64,000 nucleotides of DNA. Origin: Tautonia marina. Lineage in GTDB: Bacteria; Planctomycetota; Planctomycetia; Isosphaerales; Isosphaeraceae. Below the pieces are notes generated by a model. The model searched no databases. It was not told the DNA's origin and saw only the letters and a list, made by a program, of their open reading frames with translations. Positions within the stretch are counted from its first letter, which is position 1. Each line of letters opens with the position of its first letter. The stretch is taken from contig NZ_WEZF01000014.1 in assembly GCF_009177065.1 (NCBI RefSeq), positions 62,001 through 126,000 of the forward strand, written 5' to 3'. A program made the translations under genes and the position numbers. Positions 7,720-19,263 of this stretch are shown in pieces.

Positions 7720-10308
7720 TCACGGGACCTCGTCCGGCTCGGGGCCGGCCGGCGGCTCCGTCTCTAAGGGGCCTGGCATCGCCAGCGCCACGCGGACGAT
7801 GACACGGTCACGGAGTTCGGGATCGTCGATGCTCTGGAGCACGCCGCGGGCTGCGTCGAGTTCCCCGTCCTCTGCGAGCAGGGCCGCCAGGTTGGGAAGG
7901 AACTCGTCCCTGGCTTTCTCGGGAAGTTGCGCGGCCGTCTCGATCGCGGCCCGAGTCCCATCGAGCTTCAGGCGGATTCGGGCGAGATTCGACGCCGCCA
8001 GCACGATCCTGTTGGTCGTGGCGAGCAACGGATCCCAGCCGTTTGAGCGATCAGGCCTGGAAGACTCTCGGATGATGATCGTCCTGAGCTCGGCCTCTGC
8101 ACGTTCGAGCCCGTTCCGCAAGGCGGCCCGTGCCCCCAGATCATCGCCCGACGCTCGCCTGGCCTCATGAAGCTTGAGCCAATCGTTGCTGTCCGCGTCT
8201 CCTCGCTCGACGAGTTCCGCCGCGAGCGCTTCCGCTTCCTCAATCTCGCCGAGCCTGAGGTACTCTTCGGCCGCCACCCGGATCGGGAAGCTCCTCAACT
8301 CATGCCGCTCGATCGACTCGATGGACTCCCTGGCCTCACCCAACGTCTCGCGGGCTCCCTCCTGATCACCACCATCAAGCTGGGCCTGCGCAACCAAAGC
8401 AAGCAAGAATAATTTCATATGATTGTAAATCTCGGTCATGTGCGATGGGCCGCTCATCTCGATCCGCCGAATGGTCTCAATGGCGTCGTCGAACCGGCCA
8501 TGTCGGGCAAGGACCTGCGCAAGGGTGCTCAAATCTCCATTGCGACGCCAGGTTTCTTGCTCAACCCGTTCCTGCTGCAGTTCGCCCTCAGCCCTGATCA
8601 TGGTCTCGATGGCGTCGTCGAACCGGCCATGCCGGTCAAGAGCCTGCGCAAGGGTGCTCAAATCAATACGATTGCTATGAAGTTCTTGCTCGGCGCGTTC
8701 AGGTTGCAGTTCGCCCTCGGCCCGGATCGTTGTGTCGATTTCGGCAAGGATCTCGGTGAGGAATTCATCGTCCTCGGGCAACAGACTCTCGGCGATCGCC
8801 AGGAGGGCTTGGCGCCGATCAGGAGCACCCTCGGGGAATTGAAGGTGTGCAGCGGCCTTCACGTCGCGGATCGCCCGCGCAACCTCGCCGGAACGGGTCA
8901 GGATTCCCACTCGGATCAAGGTCGCCTCGGGCTCACCGAGTCCCGATCGTTCGACGAACGCGAGATACGGGTCGGCGACGGCCCGAATTCCTTCCCGGCC
9001 TATCCATTTTCCCCACATGGCAATGAGGCGCGTCCACTCACTTCGCTGCCGATGATTGTCCATTGCCTCGATGATCGGGATCGCCGCCCGGAAGGACTCC
9101 AGCGCCGCATCGCGGTCCCCCGCCTCGGCCTGGGCACTGGCGATTCGGGTGATCGGGTGTCTGGAGTTGCCCAGGGCCTCCACAGGGATTCTCTTCGCCG
9201 AATCACGGGCCAGTCTCAGGACTTCGAGGGCCTCGGCGGACTGGCCGCGCCGGCTCCGCGCCTGGCCGAGGCGCAGGAGGACCTCCGCCCGTCGCTCGGG
9301 GTCATCCAGCGATGCGGCAATCGCCTCGGCCCGTTGGTCGATCGCCTCGGCAGAGAGGGCGGGTGCCTGGCGATTCGGGACGGGTGAGGGCTCCCGGGAA
9401 GTCGAGCCCGAAGGGTTCCCCGGATTCGACCCCTGGGCCACGACCACGGCCGCGGCACCGGCGGCGCAGAGGCTGCCGCCGAGGACGAGGACGGCGGCGG
9501 TGGTTTTCAGCTTGGCAAGGAACATGGCGTGGATGACTCCTCGGGACAGGGCCGCGACGGTGGGGGAGAGGGAGGCGACGCCGGCCCCGGTGGCGGCGCG
9601 GCCGAGCGAGAGGGAGACGGCGGAGCGGACGGTCCGCTCCGTCAGGGCGTTCGGGACGATGCCTGCGAGGGCCGCAGGCGCGGGGAGGGTCGGGGAAGCG
9701 CCTCGGGACGAAAGGCGGGAGCGGAGCAAGGCCCGACCGCGGTTCAGGCGGGCCTTGATCGTGCCGACGGGGCAGCCGAGCCGGGAGGCGACCTCCTCGT
9801 AGGAGCAGCCGCCGAGGTCGTGCAGGGCGATCGGCCCGCGGTAGTGGGCGGGCAGGCGGTCGAGCTCGCGAAGCAAGGCCTCCAGGTCGCCGGGGGCGTC
9901 GGCGAGGGGGGGGACGGCGACGGCCTCGGGGCGGGCGGCACGGCGCTCGGAGTCGCGGCGGGATCGGGCGTCGGCGAGGGATCGGAGGGAGATCCGCCGG
10001 GCGACGCCGTAGAGCCAACTGGCGACCGAATCCCGACGGCGGATCGAGGCGGCCCGCTCGGCCAGGACGAGGAAGGTGGCCTGGTAGGCGTCCTCGGCGG
10101 CGTGCCGGTCGGAGAGGACCCCCCGGCAGACGCGCCAGACCATCGGCCCGTGGCGTCGGACGAGGGTCTCGAAGGCCGCATCGCCGCCGTCGTCCGGCTG
10201 CTGGAGGAAGCGGTCGAGCAACCGGCCGTCGGGCCAGTCGCCCATCGTCCCCAGGCGGAACAGGGTCCGCCAGTCGCTCCCCGCCATCTTCGACCGATTC
10301 CCCGCCAT
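7720..10308 (-). CDS. ECF sigma factor with transmembrane segment and TPR-rich C-terminal extension
   Basis: The 862-residue protein starts at ATG 10308, ten bases after GGAGG. Residues about 30-105 form sigma region 2 (FETLVRRHGPMVWRVCRG, DAYQATFLVLA) and about 145-200 region 4 (LDRLPAHYRGPIALHDLGG, SYEEVASRLGCPVGTIKARL). One hydrophobic segment near 261-292 (AAVLVLGGSLCAAGA) is followed by about 570 residues of helical TPR-like repeats, including a 43-residue tandem duplication (DNA 8471-8599 and 8600-8728). Planctomycetes are known for ECF groups with long C-terminal fusions thought to replace an anti-sigma factor. A membrane-tethered sigma controlled through its extracytoplasmic TPR domain is the simplest model. 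No anti-sigma gene is adjacent. Confidence 0.9.
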   Translation of the reverse strand: MAGNRSKMAGSDWRTLFRLGTMGDWPDGRLLDRFLQQPDDGGDAAFETLVRRHGPMVWRVCRGVLSDRHAAEDAYQATFLVLAERAASIRRRDSVASWLYGVARRISLRSLADARSRRDSERRAARPEAVAVPPLADAPGDLEALLRELDRLPAHYRGPIALHDLGGCSYEEVASRLGCPVGTIKARLNRGRALLRSRLSSRGASPTLPAPAALAGIVPNALTERTVRSAVSLSLGRAATGAGVASLSPTVAALSRGVIHAMFLAKLKTTAAVLVLGGSLCAAGAAAVVVAQGSNPGNPSGSTSREPSPVPNRQAPALSAEAIDQRAEAIAASLDDPERRAEVLLRLGQARSRRGQSAEALEVLRLARDSAKRIPVEALGNSRHPITRIASAQAEAGDRDAALESFRAAIPIIEAMDNHRQRSEWTRLIAMWGKWIGREGIRAVADPYLAFVERSGLGEPEATLIRVGILTRSGEVARAIRDVKAAAHLQFPEGAPDRRQALLAIAESLLPEDDEFLTEILAEIDTTIRAEGELQPERAEQELHSNRIDLSTLAQALDRHGRFDDAIETMIRAEGELQQERVEQETWRRNGDLSTLAQVLARHGRFDDAIETIRRIEMSGPSHMTEIYNHMKLFLLALVAQAQLDGGDQEGARETLGEARESIESIERHELRSFPIRVAAEEYLRLGEIEEAEALAAELVERGDADSNDWLKLHEARRASGDDLGARAALRNGLERAEAELRTIIIRESSRPDRSNGWDPLLATTNRIVLAASNLARIRLKLDGTRAAIETAAQLPEKARDEFLPNLAALLAEDGELDAARGVLQSIDDPELRDRVIVRVALAMPGPLETEPPAGPEPDEVP
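8471..8728 (-). repeat. 129-bp tandem duplication inside the TPR region
   Basis: Two near-identical 129-bp units, 8471-8599 and 8600-8728, both begin ATGGTCTC(A/G)ATGGCGTCG on the plus strand. Each encodes 43 residues with the words LSTLAQ and RHGRFDDAIET. The unit length preserves the frame, so it is a recent TPR duplication. Confidence 0.8.
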
Positions 10309-10677
10309 GAGCCCGGGTCCTCCTTACCCTATTGGTGTGCGCCGAGTGCCGGTGTCCTCTCCTCCATAGTGCATCGGGGAGGGGAGATTGTTGCACGATT
10401 TTGTGGCGGGGTCTGGTTTTGGGGCAATTGAGGCGCCCGGGAAGATGGACAGTTCGAGCGTGTCGGATGCGTTGAACGTTCCGAAGCGTCCGCACGGTTC
10501 GCACGGTTCGAAGGGGACAGAATACGATCAGATATGGAAATCTCGGCAGACGACGCTATGATCCCAGAACAAGGGGGACGCTCAGCGACGGCTTGACGAG
10601 GTGATTCTTGCCCGGACGCGCGCCCCTTGACGACCCGATCGCCGCCCGCCCCGAGTCCTCGACGGAGCCGAGTTGCC
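10309..10677. other. Divergent intergenic region before cydA
   Basis: These 369 bp lie between the sigma-factor and cydA starts. They contain a short direct repeat, GCACGGTTC twice in a row near 10492-10510, and an AT-richer stretch near 10528-10545, which could be part of a cydA promoter. I see no definite regulator site. Confidence 0.35.
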
Positions 10678-12168
10678 GTGGATGTCTTGCTGCTGTCTCG
10701 GTTGCAGTTCGCCTTCACCATCATGTTTCATTATCTGTTCCCGCCGTTGACGATCGGGATCAGTATGGTGCTGGTGCATTTGGGGTTCATGCGCCTGATT
10801 CGCCCAGACGATCGGATTTATGAACAGGCGGCGAAGTTCTGGACGAAGATTTTCGGCCTCAATTTTGCGCTGGGGGTGGTGACGGGGATTGTGATGGAGT
10901 TCGAGTTCGGCACGAACTGGGCGGCGTATTCAAGATATGTGGGGGACGTGTTTGGTTCGGCATTGGCGGCGGAGGGGATCTTTGCGTTCTTCCTGGAGTC
11001 GGGGTTTTTGGCCGTGCTCCTGTTCGGCTGGGAGCGGGTGGGGGTGAAGACGCACTTCTTCGCCACGGTGATGGTGGCGATCGGGGGGATCTTCTCGTCG
11101 ATCTGGATCGTGATTGCCAATAGCTGGCAGCAGACGCCCACCGGATTTGAAATCCGGGAGTACGAGATCCACGGGCAGACGTTCACCCGCGCCGAGATCA
11201 CGGATTTCTGGGGGATGGTGTTCAACCCGTCAACGGTCGATCGCCTGATTCACGTCTGGCTCGGGGCCTTCATCCTGGGGGCCTTCTTCGTGATGAGCAT
11301 CTCGGCGTGGTACTTGCTGAAAAATCGTCATGTGGAATTTGCCAAGCGGTCGTTCACGGGGGCGTTGATTCTGGCGACGGTGTCGTCGCTGCTGCAACTG
11401 ACCTCGGGGCACTCGCAGGCGACGATGGTGGCCGAGCATCAGCCGGCGAAGCTGGCGGCGATGGAGGGCCTGTATGAGACGCAGTCGCGGGCGCCGCTGT
11501 CGCTCTTTGGCTGGCCGGACAGCGAGGAACGGCGGACGAAGTTCGCGGTCGAGGTGCCGGGGATGCTCAGTGTCCTCTTGCACGGCGATCCCGAGGCCGA
11601 GGTGAGGGGCTTGAACGACCTGGAAGCGGACTACGGGATGCCGCCGGTCTGGCTGACGTTTCAGGCGTATCACCTGATGATCGGCATCGGCATGCTGTTC
11701 GTGGCGACGACGGTCCTGGCGACGTATTATCGGATGCGAGGAACCTTGTATGAGAAGCGCTGGCTGCTCTGGTACTTCGTCTTCGCGGTCTTCCCGGCGT
11801 TTGTGGCGAACGAGGCGGGATGGGTGACGGCCGAGGTGGGCCGGCAGCCGTGGGTCGTGTATCCGACGGTGGTGGACGGCACGTTGCAGGGGGGATTGCG
11901 GACGAGCGATGGATTGTCGGAAGTGGTGACGGCCGAGCATGTGCTGGGATCGATCATCATGTTCGGCTTGATTTACGCGTTGCTGTTCGTCCTGTGGATC
12001 ATGATCCTCAACAGCAAGATCCAGCACGGGCCGGAGCCGATTGCGGAGACACCGCCCGACTCTGGCTCTCATGTGCTTGAGGCGGCGTCGGCGCGGGTCG
12101 ATCATGCCGGGTCTTTGACCGAGGCGAAGGAGCCGCCGGAGCCGAGTGAAGGGAAGGGAGCATCCTGA
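10678..12168 (+). CDS. cydA: Cytochrome bd ubiquinol oxidase subunit I
   Basis: I start this at GTG 10678 (496 aa) because the protein then begins [14 protein letters not shown], matching the CydA N-terminus, with CGGAG ten bases upstream; an upstream TTG at 10627 adds 17 unconvincing residues. CydA hallmarks are present: an N-terminal His in [11 protein letters not shown], a second in RLIHVWLG, the [10 protein letters not shown] quinol-loop sequence and GRQPW. The Q-loop is short, as in the CIO/short-loop branch. With CydB it oxidises quinol and reduces O2 to water without proton pumping, with high oxygen affinity. The C-terminal tail is hydrophilic. cydB begins 94 bp downstream. Confidence 0.95.
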   Translation: MDVLLLSRLQFAFTIMFHYLFPPLTIGISMVLVHLGFMRLIRPDDRIYEQAAKFWTKIFGLNFALGVVTGIVMEFEFGTNWAAYSRYVGDVFGSALAAEGIFAFFLESGFLAVLLFGWERVGVKTHFFATVMVAIGGIFSSIWIVIANSWQQTPTGFEIREYEIHGQTFTRAEITDFWGMVFNPSTVDRLIHVWLGAFILGAFFVMSISAWYLLKNRHVEFAKRSFTGALILATVSSLLQLTSGHSQATMVAEHQPAKLAAMEGLYETQSRAPLSLFGWPDSEERRTKFAVEVPGMLSVLLHGDPEAEVRGLNDLEADYGMPPVWLTFQAYHLMIGIGMLFVATTVLATYYRMRGTLYEKRWLLWYFVFAVFPAFVANEAGWVTAEVGRQPWVVYPTVVDGTLQGGLRTSDGLSEVVTAEHVLGSIIMFGLIYALLFVLWIMILNSKIQHGPEPIAETPPDSGSHVLEAASARVDHAGSLTEAKEPPEPSEGKGAS

Positions 12169-12262
12169 TCGACCCCGGCGGGTGCTGAGGTGAATGGGGG
12201 AAGCGGTGGGCGGCGGTTTCGGCGAGTGACCACGGATCACATCAACAAAGGCGATCGACTCA

Positions 12263-13282
12263 ATGGATCTCAACCTGCTCTGGTTTATTCTGCTCGGGGT
12301 CTTGCTGGCCGGGTACGCAATTCTGGATGGCTTCGATCTGGGGGTCGGCATCCTGCACCTGACGGCGAAGGGAGACACCGAGCGCCGGGTCATGATCAAT
12401 TCGATCGGGCCGATCTGGGACGGCAATGAGGTCTGGCTCGTGACCTTCGGCGGGGCGATGTTCGCGGCCTTTCCGGAGGCGTATGCGACGGTCTTTTCGG
12501 GATTCTACATTGCGTTCATGATGGTCCTCTTTGCCTTGATCTTCCGCGCGGTGTCGATCGAGTTTCGGGGCAAGAGCCACTCACAGCGTTGGCGGCGGGT
12601 GTTCGATTTCAGCTTCTTCGCCTCAAGCCTGCTGGCGACCCTGTTGTTCGGGGTGGCGATCGGCGCGGCGATGGCGGGGGTGCCGCTGGATGAGCGGGCG
12701 CTGTATGCGGGAGGGTTCTTCGACATCCTCTCGGTCTATACCTTGATGGTCGGCGTGCTGGCGGTAGCCCTGTTCACGATGCACGGAGCGATTTATCTTT
12801 TGTTGAAAACCGAAGGGGACCTGCGCGAACGGCTCTACCGGCACGCCTGGACGGGGTTCGGCTTCTTCCTGGTGACGTACCTGATGGTCACGATCCTGAC
12901 CCTGGTGACGATCCCCCGGGCGACGGCCAATTTCGAGGAGTACCCGTGGGCCTGGATCGTGGTTTTTGCCAACATCCTGTTGATTGCGAACATCCCCCGC
13001 AGCCTGTTCCTGCACAAACCGTCGCAGGCGTTCGCCTCCAGTTGCGGGGCGATTGCCGCGTTCGTCTTCCTGCTGGGGATCGCGCTCTTTCCGAACATCG
13101 TGACCAGCTCGATCGCCCCCGACGAGCGCAGCCTGACGATCTACAACGCCGCCAGCTCGCAGCAGACGCTGTGGAACATGGCGATTGTCGCGGCGATCGG
13201 CTCTCCCCTGGTCCTTTCGTACACGGCGATCGTCTACTGGACCTTCCGGGGGACGGTGCGGCTGGACCCGCACAGCTATTGA
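12263..13282 (+). CDS. cydB: Cytochrome bd ubiquinol oxidase subunit II
   Basis: A 339-residue membrane protein beginning [12 protein letters not shown], with the conserved [13 protein letters not shown] in helix 1 and WDGNEVWL after helix 2, both diagnostic of CydB. About eight hydrophobic helices are visible, and the length is normal for the family. It pairs with the upstream CydA in the inner membrane. No cydX-type small gene or cydCD exporter genes follow. The 3' end is overlapped on the opposite strand by the open frame of the lycopene-cyclase-like gene. Confidence 0.95.
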   Translation: MDLNLLWFILLGVLLAGYAILDGFDLGVGILHLTAKGDTERRVMINSIGPIWDGNEVWLVTFGGAMFAAFPEAYATVFSGFYIAFMMVLFALIFRAVSIEFRGKSHSQRWRRVFDFSFFASSLLATLLFGVAIGAAMAGVPLDERALYAGGFFDILSVYTLMVGVLAVALFTMHGAIYLLLKTEGDLRERLYRHAWTGFGFFLVTYLMVTILTLVTIPRATANFEEYPWAWIVVFANILLIANIPRSLFLHKPSQAFASSCGAIAAFVFLLGIALFPNIVTSSIAPDERSLTIYNAASSQQTLWNMAIVAAIGSPLVLSYTAIVYWTFRGTVRLDPHSY

Positions 13283-13988
13283 CCCGGTCATCGGGAGACG
13301 GGGTGGCGGTGATGAAAAGGACGATTTGTGGGTGAATCGCGCCGAAGAGGACGCCCCAGACTAGTTCGCCGACCGGGATGCCAAGGACTCGTTGCGCCCA
13401 GATGCTCCCTTCGAAAACGCCGTCGTCGAGGAGTTGGGGCCAGATCAGGATGAAAAGGTGGAGCTCGATGAGGTAGTAGAGGGCGTATCCGACCGAACCG
13501 GCAAGGACCATCGGCCACCGGATGCGTTCCCAGCGGACGATCGCGAGCAAGACGAGCGTCATGCCGATGAGCGAAGCGCTGACCATCTCCAGGCCCATGA
13601 CGGAGCCGATGGCGATGGTCGCCATGCCGAGCAGCACGACCCCGAGGTATCGCTTGGCGGCGATCGTCCCCGCGCCCCGGAACGCGAACACCCTGCCGGT
13701 TCCGGCGGCGGCCGCGAGCCAGGCGACGGCTCCGGCCTGGACCAGGAACAAGACATCCTCGACACCGGCCGCCATGCCTCCGAGACGGGACGGCGCCCAG
13801 TACCAGCCGCGCTCGGGGACCGTGATCAAGGCAAACCCTGCCAGGGGGATCGTGCTGAGCCCGCTGATGAGCATCATCGGCCGTTGCGCGGGGAAGAGCA
13901 GGAAAAGCAGGCCCACCACGGGAAGCGACAGCAGCCCGCTGAGGAGATAAGGATCGTCTCGAAGGAGCGAACCGATCGAGTCATCCAT
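12888..13988 (-). CDS. Lycopene-cyclase-domain-like membrane protein, frame runs through the cydB 3' end
   Basis: From ATG 13988 the first ~230 residues are convincingly membrane protein, with about seven hydrophobic segments. Two half-repeats have similar ends, [12 protein letters not shown] and [13 protein letters not shown], reminiscent of the (P/G)xE(D/E)xxF motif in each half of CarR/CrtY-type heterodimeric lycopene cyclase domains. After FITATPSP (near 13290) the frame has no stop and continues 395 bp antisense to cydB as Arg/Ser-rich sequence with no protein character. The natural stop seems to have been lost, or the protein has a long unstructured tail. The cyclase assignment is by motif only; carotenoid cyclisation is possible but no other crt gene is nearby. 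Confidence 0.55.
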   Translation of the reverse strand: MDDSIGSLLRDDPYLLSGLLSLPVVGLLFLLFPAQRPMMLISGLSTIPLAGFALITVPERGWYWAPSRLGGMAAGVEDVLFLVQAGAVAWLAAAAGTGRVFAFRGAGTIAAKRYLGVVLLGMATIAIGSVMGLEMVSASLIGMTLVLLAIVRWERIRWPMVLAGSVGYALYYLIELHLFILIWPQLLDDGVFEGSIWAQRVLGIPVGELVWGVLFGAIHPQIVLFITATPSPDDRVNSCAGPAAPSPGRSSRRSPCTKGPGESRSPRQSPCSTASAASWRRCRSSGCARRGRSSWSRCSERARSPAGRRTRQSPRNWRRTPATVCAGTGCGGCSQSTGCWQKPRSRPTGTPRNWPSPGGSSPGSGS

Positions 13989-14270
13989 GAGGCACGGATC
14001 CCGAGGTTTCGTCTCGTCTCGTCCCATCTGCCGGGCATACGCCGCCCTGGCCCTCGTGCTGGGTGAGATCATCCTATCAGGATACCGCGTTCGGTCCCTT
14101 TCGGGCAAAACGAGGGCGAGATGGGCCGTCGAGGGGCGGAGGCATTGGGTGCGAACATTGAATTTTTGTTTGCTTTGGGCTGCCCCGTTGCAGAGTGCCG
14201 ATCCGACCGAGTAGCTTGAGAGACTGTGATAGATCGGTGTGTTCTGAAACGACGAGATTAACTCACTTCA

Positions 14271-14600
14271 ATGCTCACCTCTGTTGCGATTTTTTACCTG
14301 GTGATCAAGGGGGCCTTTCTCGCGGCACTCGTCAAGGCGTTCACGTCGAGCGATTCCTTGATGGAAAAGCCGATCATGATGGCGGTGATCTACACGCTGG
14401 GCATTGCCGGTCTGAGCTACGTGTACCTGAACCCGTCGATGCTGCGGGAGATGGGGATCTCCTGGGAGGACCGGCGGATCTGGCTGGGGACGACGTTTTT
14501 GCTGGCGGCCTTGTACTTCTGGTTGCTGGCGAAGTTCGAGAATGCCGGGGCGCTCTGGTGGGCCATCTTGATGCTGGGCCTCGGCCTGGTGATTTATTGA
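14271..14600 (+). CDS. Small membrane protein, unknown function
   Basis: The 109-residue product has four hydrophobic segments (SVAIFYLVIKGAFLAALV; IMMAVIYTLGIAGLSYVYL; IWLGTTFLLAALYFWLLA; LWWAILMLGLGLVIY). No family was recognised. The zinc-ribbon membrane protein follows 146 bp downstream on the same strand, and similar small proteins often accompany such genes in planctomycetes. Confidence 0.65.
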   Translation: MLTSVAIFYLVIKGAFLAALVKAFTSSDSLMEKPIMMAVIYTLGIAGLSYVYLNPSMLREMGISWEDRRIWLGTTFLLAALYFWLLAKFENAGALWWAILMLGLGLVIY

Positions 14601-14746
14601 ACCCCTTCGGACGAGGCCGCCGAGCGGGACGAAGCGAAGCGAGACGAGACGGGACGGGACGACGCAGTGCCGACGGTGAGTCGCCACCGGATTGAAGCGT
14701 GACGAGGCGAGCAGCGATCGCCTGGGTTGGAAGCGGGGACGCAGTG

Positions 14747-15823
14747 ATGACCATCGATTTCGCGTGTCCGAGGTGCGGCGCTCAGTTCACCGTTCCCGCA
14801 TCGCTTGCGGGCAAGACCGGCCGGTGCAAGAAGTGCCAGCATCAGATGACGATTCCCGCCTCGAAGCCCGTGGCGGCGCAGGTGGCCGCCAGCGGGATGT
14901 TCCGGCTGTCGAGCCTCAGCACGGCCGGGGCCGGTGCCGTGCGGGGGACCGGCGCCCGACAGGCAGACGGGGGAGGACTGGGCTTCCCCTCCAACGTCGG
15001 GCTCGCACCGTTGACCGAGGAGGTGCGGCCGGTCTTCGGCAAAGGGGCGCCTCCGTTGCAGAAGCAGTACAGCTTCAACCCCGATTTGCTGCTGGAGAAC
15101 TCGGCGCCGGGTTCCTCTTACAAGCTGGTGGCGTCGCAAAAGGTCTTGCCGACCGTCGGGAGCAAGGCGAGTGCTCGCACGCCGGGGTTTCTGGAGCGGC
15201 TCTGGCGAAGTCAGGCGAGGGCTGTGCTGGGCCTGGTGCGTCAGATCAGCGACGTGGTCTACCTGCTGACGGTCCCTTGCGTGATTCTGATCCTGGTGGC
15301 GATTGTGCTCGACCGCCGCGACCTGGCGGTGCTCGGGGCGACGGGGGTGATCGTCCTGAGTCTGCTCCGCCTCGTGCTGGAAGGGTTCGCCCTGGTCGCC
15401 GGGCCGTTCAAGGAGAACCCGCTCCAGGGGATCCTGTTCCTGATCCCGCCGTTCACGTTCATTTACCTGTCCAAGTACCCGAAGCGGACGAAGAAAGCGT
15501 TGGGCCGGGTGCTGGCGCCGATGGGCTGGATTCTGGGGGTCATCCTGGCGTTTGCGTTCGTCCCGCAACTGTCCAGCGGCGAGGGAGCTGAGAACGGCTC
15601 AACGCTCGATCGCGCCCGAACCGAGGTCAACGCCCTGAAAGGGGACGTGTCGAGCGAACTGGAGGGCCAAGGGGTCTCGCTCGACGCGGTCCGGGATTCC
15701 GAGACCGGCCGGCGCGCCGGCGAAGCCCTCGGCGAATTGAAATCACGAGCCCGGCAAGGTCTCGACCAGGCCAAGCAGGCCCTTCCCCAGCAGAAGACGC
15801 CGGCGTCTGAGCCGAACCCCTGA
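14747..15823 (+). CDS. N-terminal zinc-ribbon membrane protein
   Basis: The start is ATG 14747 (358 aa), because the protein then opens with a zinc ribbon, FACPRCGAQF...CKKCQH, a common planctomycete N-terminal module. A disordered Gly/Ala-rich linker follows, then three hydrophobic segments near residues 165-270, and a charged C-terminal region ending in Gln/Pro-rich sequence. No enzymatic motif is visible. The kinase gene begins 56 bp downstream on the same strand, so the pair may be co-expressed; a role in membrane-linked signalling is only a guess. Confidence 0.65.
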   Translation: MTIDFACPRCGAQFTVPASLAGKTGRCKKCQHQMTIPASKPVAAQVAASGMFRLSSLSTAGAGAVRGTGARQADGGGLGFPSNVGLAPLTEEVRPVFGKGAPPLQKQYSFNPDLLLENSAPGSSYKLVASQKVLPTVGSKASARTPGFLERLWRSQARAVLGLVRQISDVVYLLTVPCVILILVAIVLDRRDLAVLGATGVIVLSLLRLVLEGFALVAGPFKENPLQGILFLIPPFTFIYLSKYPKRTKKALGRVLAPMGWILGVILAFAFVPQLSSGEGAENGSTLDRARTEVNALKGDVSSELEGQGVSLDAVRDSETGRRAGEALGELKSRARQGLDQAKQALPQQKTPASEPNP

Positions 15824-15878
15824 CCCGTCGCCTGAACTGCCGAGGCTGCCGTATCCCACCGAACCGACGCGAGGCGTT

Positions 15879-17588
<1,710 letters not shown>

Positions 17589-17662
17589 TCGACCTCAAGG
17601 GTCTCAACACTCGCCTACCCCGTGATGCCTCGTAGCACCGAACTCGGACCAATCAGCCAAAA

Positions 17663-17680
17663 CAAGACATCGAGGTCTTG
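17663..17680. promoter_or_regulatory. Palindromic candidate operator upstream of the hybrid-cluster protein gene
   Basis: CAAGAC-ATCGAG-GTCTTG is a perfect inverted repeat (6-bp arms, 6-bp spacer), 165 bp before the hcp-like start. Hcp genes are often controlled by NO/redox regulators (NsrR of the Rrf2 family, or HcpR) that bind palindromes of this size. No regulator gene is adjacent, so this is an inference from position and symmetry. Confidence 0.4.
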
Positions 17681-17844
17681 AAATCTCTCTTTGGGGTCGC
17701 TAGAGTGGTCGCAACGGTCATGATCGCTCGTTCTGAGGGCCGGGGCGGGCAAGGGGCCGGGAGTTCGTTGGACGGACGGAGCGTTGCGGAGCGGGCGGTC
17801 GCCGGCTCGGGCGTCTCCTTGAGACATCGAGGGAGTCAACGACG

Positions 17845-19134
17845 ATGTTCTGCAATCAGTGCGAGCAGACGGCCCACGGAATCGGTTGCACGATGAGCCC
17901 CGGCGTGTGCGGCAAAGATGCCGACGTGCAGTCGGTGCAGGAGTTGATCCTGTACGGCTTGAAGGGGATGGCGGCGTACGCGAATCATGCGCGACGGCTG
18001 GGCAAGAGCGACGAATCGGTCAGTGCGTTCATCGAAGAGGCTCTGTTCTCGACGATGACGAACGTGAACTTCGATCTGGAGAGCCTGTTCGAGATCGCGA
18101 TGGAGCTGGGCCGGAAGAACCTTCGCGTGATGGAACTGCTCGACGAGGGGCACGTTGAGACGTTCGGAAAGCCGTCGCCGTCGGTCGTGCAGGCGGGCAC
18201 TCGGCCGGCGCCGGGCATTTTGGTGACGGGTCACGATCTGGTCGATCTCTGGAACCTGTTGCAGCAGGTTGAAGGGACCGAGGTCAAGGTCTACACGCAT
18301 GGCGAGATGTTGCCCGCGCACATGTACCCGAAGCTTCGGGAGCATCCGAACCTGGCCGGTCACTACGGCGGCCCCTGGCAAAAGCAGAAGCAGGAGTTCC
18401 CGAAGTTTGGCGGGCCGGTCGTGGCCACGACCAATTGCATCTTGATTCCGAAGGATGATTACGCCGACCGCATCTTCACCACGCGGTTCACGGCCGTGCC
18501 GGGCGGCACTCGGCTGAACGGCGACGACTACGGGCCGGTGATCGCCAAGGCGAGGGAATGCGGGCCTTTGCCGGAGGTTCGCCAAGGGACGTTCCAGGTT
18601 GGCTATCACCGGACGGTCTTGCTCGACGCTGCGCCGACGATCGTCGAGGCGGTGAAGGCGGGGCAGATCAGTCGGTTCTTCGTCATCGGCGGGTGCGACG
18701 GGGCCGAGCCGGGACGAAACTACTTCTCGGACTACGCGGCGAATACCCCTTCGGATTCCTTTATTCTCACGCTCGGCTGCGGCAAGTACCGGATTCTCGA
18801 CCGCGACCACGGTACGCACCTTGGCTTGCCCAGGCTCATGGACATGGGCCAGTGCAATGATGCTTACGGGGCGATCCAGGTGGCCCTGGCGCTGGCCAAT
18901 GCCTTCGGCTGCGGGGTGAACGACCTGCCGTTGACCTTGGTGGTGAGCTGGTTCGAGCAGAAGGCGGTGGCCGTCTTGCTCACCTTGCTGTCGCTCAACG
19001 TGCAGGGGATCACGATTGGCCCGAATCCTCCGGGGTTCATCACGCCGAAGGTCTTCCAGATTCTCCAGGAGAAGTTCGACCTGCGGTTGACCGGATCGGA
19101 CCCCCTGGTCGATCTCAACCTGGCGATCTCCTGA
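17845..19134 (+). CDS. hcp: Short hybrid-cluster protein (hydroxylamine reductase family, class III-like)
   Basis: The 429-residue protein starts MFCNQCEQTA. The N-terminal cysteines are C3, C6, C15 and C22 (C-x2-C-x8-C-x6-C), which would bind the first Fe-S cluster. Downstream Hcp landmarks are present: TGHDL, YTHGEMLPAHMYP, TTNCILIP, GGCDGAEPGRNYF, LGCGKYR and the C-terminal FGCGVNDLPL and GPNPPGFITP. At 429 residues it is over 100 shorter than class I/II Hcp (about 550); the missing part is the helical block after the first cluster, as reported for class III enzymes. The likely role is reduction of NO or hydroxylamine under nitrosative stress, in the cytoplasm. A palindrome lies upstream at 17663. 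Confidence 0.9.
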   Translation: MFCNQCEQTAHGIGCTMSPGVCGKDADVQSVQELILYGLKGMAAYANHARRLGKSDESVSAFIEEALFSTMTNVNFDLESLFEIAMELGRKNLRVMELLDEGHVETFGKPSPSVVQAGTRPAPGILVTGHDLVDLWNLLQQVEGTEVKVYTHGEMLPAHMYPKLREHPNLAGHYGGPWQKQKQEFPKFGGPVVATTNCILIPKDDYADRIFTTRFTAVPGGTRLNGDDYGPVIAKARECGPLPEVRQGTFQVGYHRTVLLDAAPTIVEAVKAGQISRFFVIGGCDGAEPGRNYFSDYAANTPSDSFILTLGCGKYRILDRDHGTHLGLPRLMDMGQCNDAYGAIQVALALANAFGCGVNDLPLTLVVSWFEQKAVAVLLTLLSLNVQGITIGPNPPGFITPKVFQILQEKFDLRLTGSDPLVDLNLAIS

Positions 19135-19263
19135 GGCCCGCAAGCTCGCATGGCTTGGCCCGATCTCCCCGCGCTGTCCGGACTTGGGCTGGACGCTGCG
19201 GGGGGGATCGGCTAGGGTCCGACGTCCGGCTCGGCTCGTTCAGGGACGAAGGAGCGAGGATTC

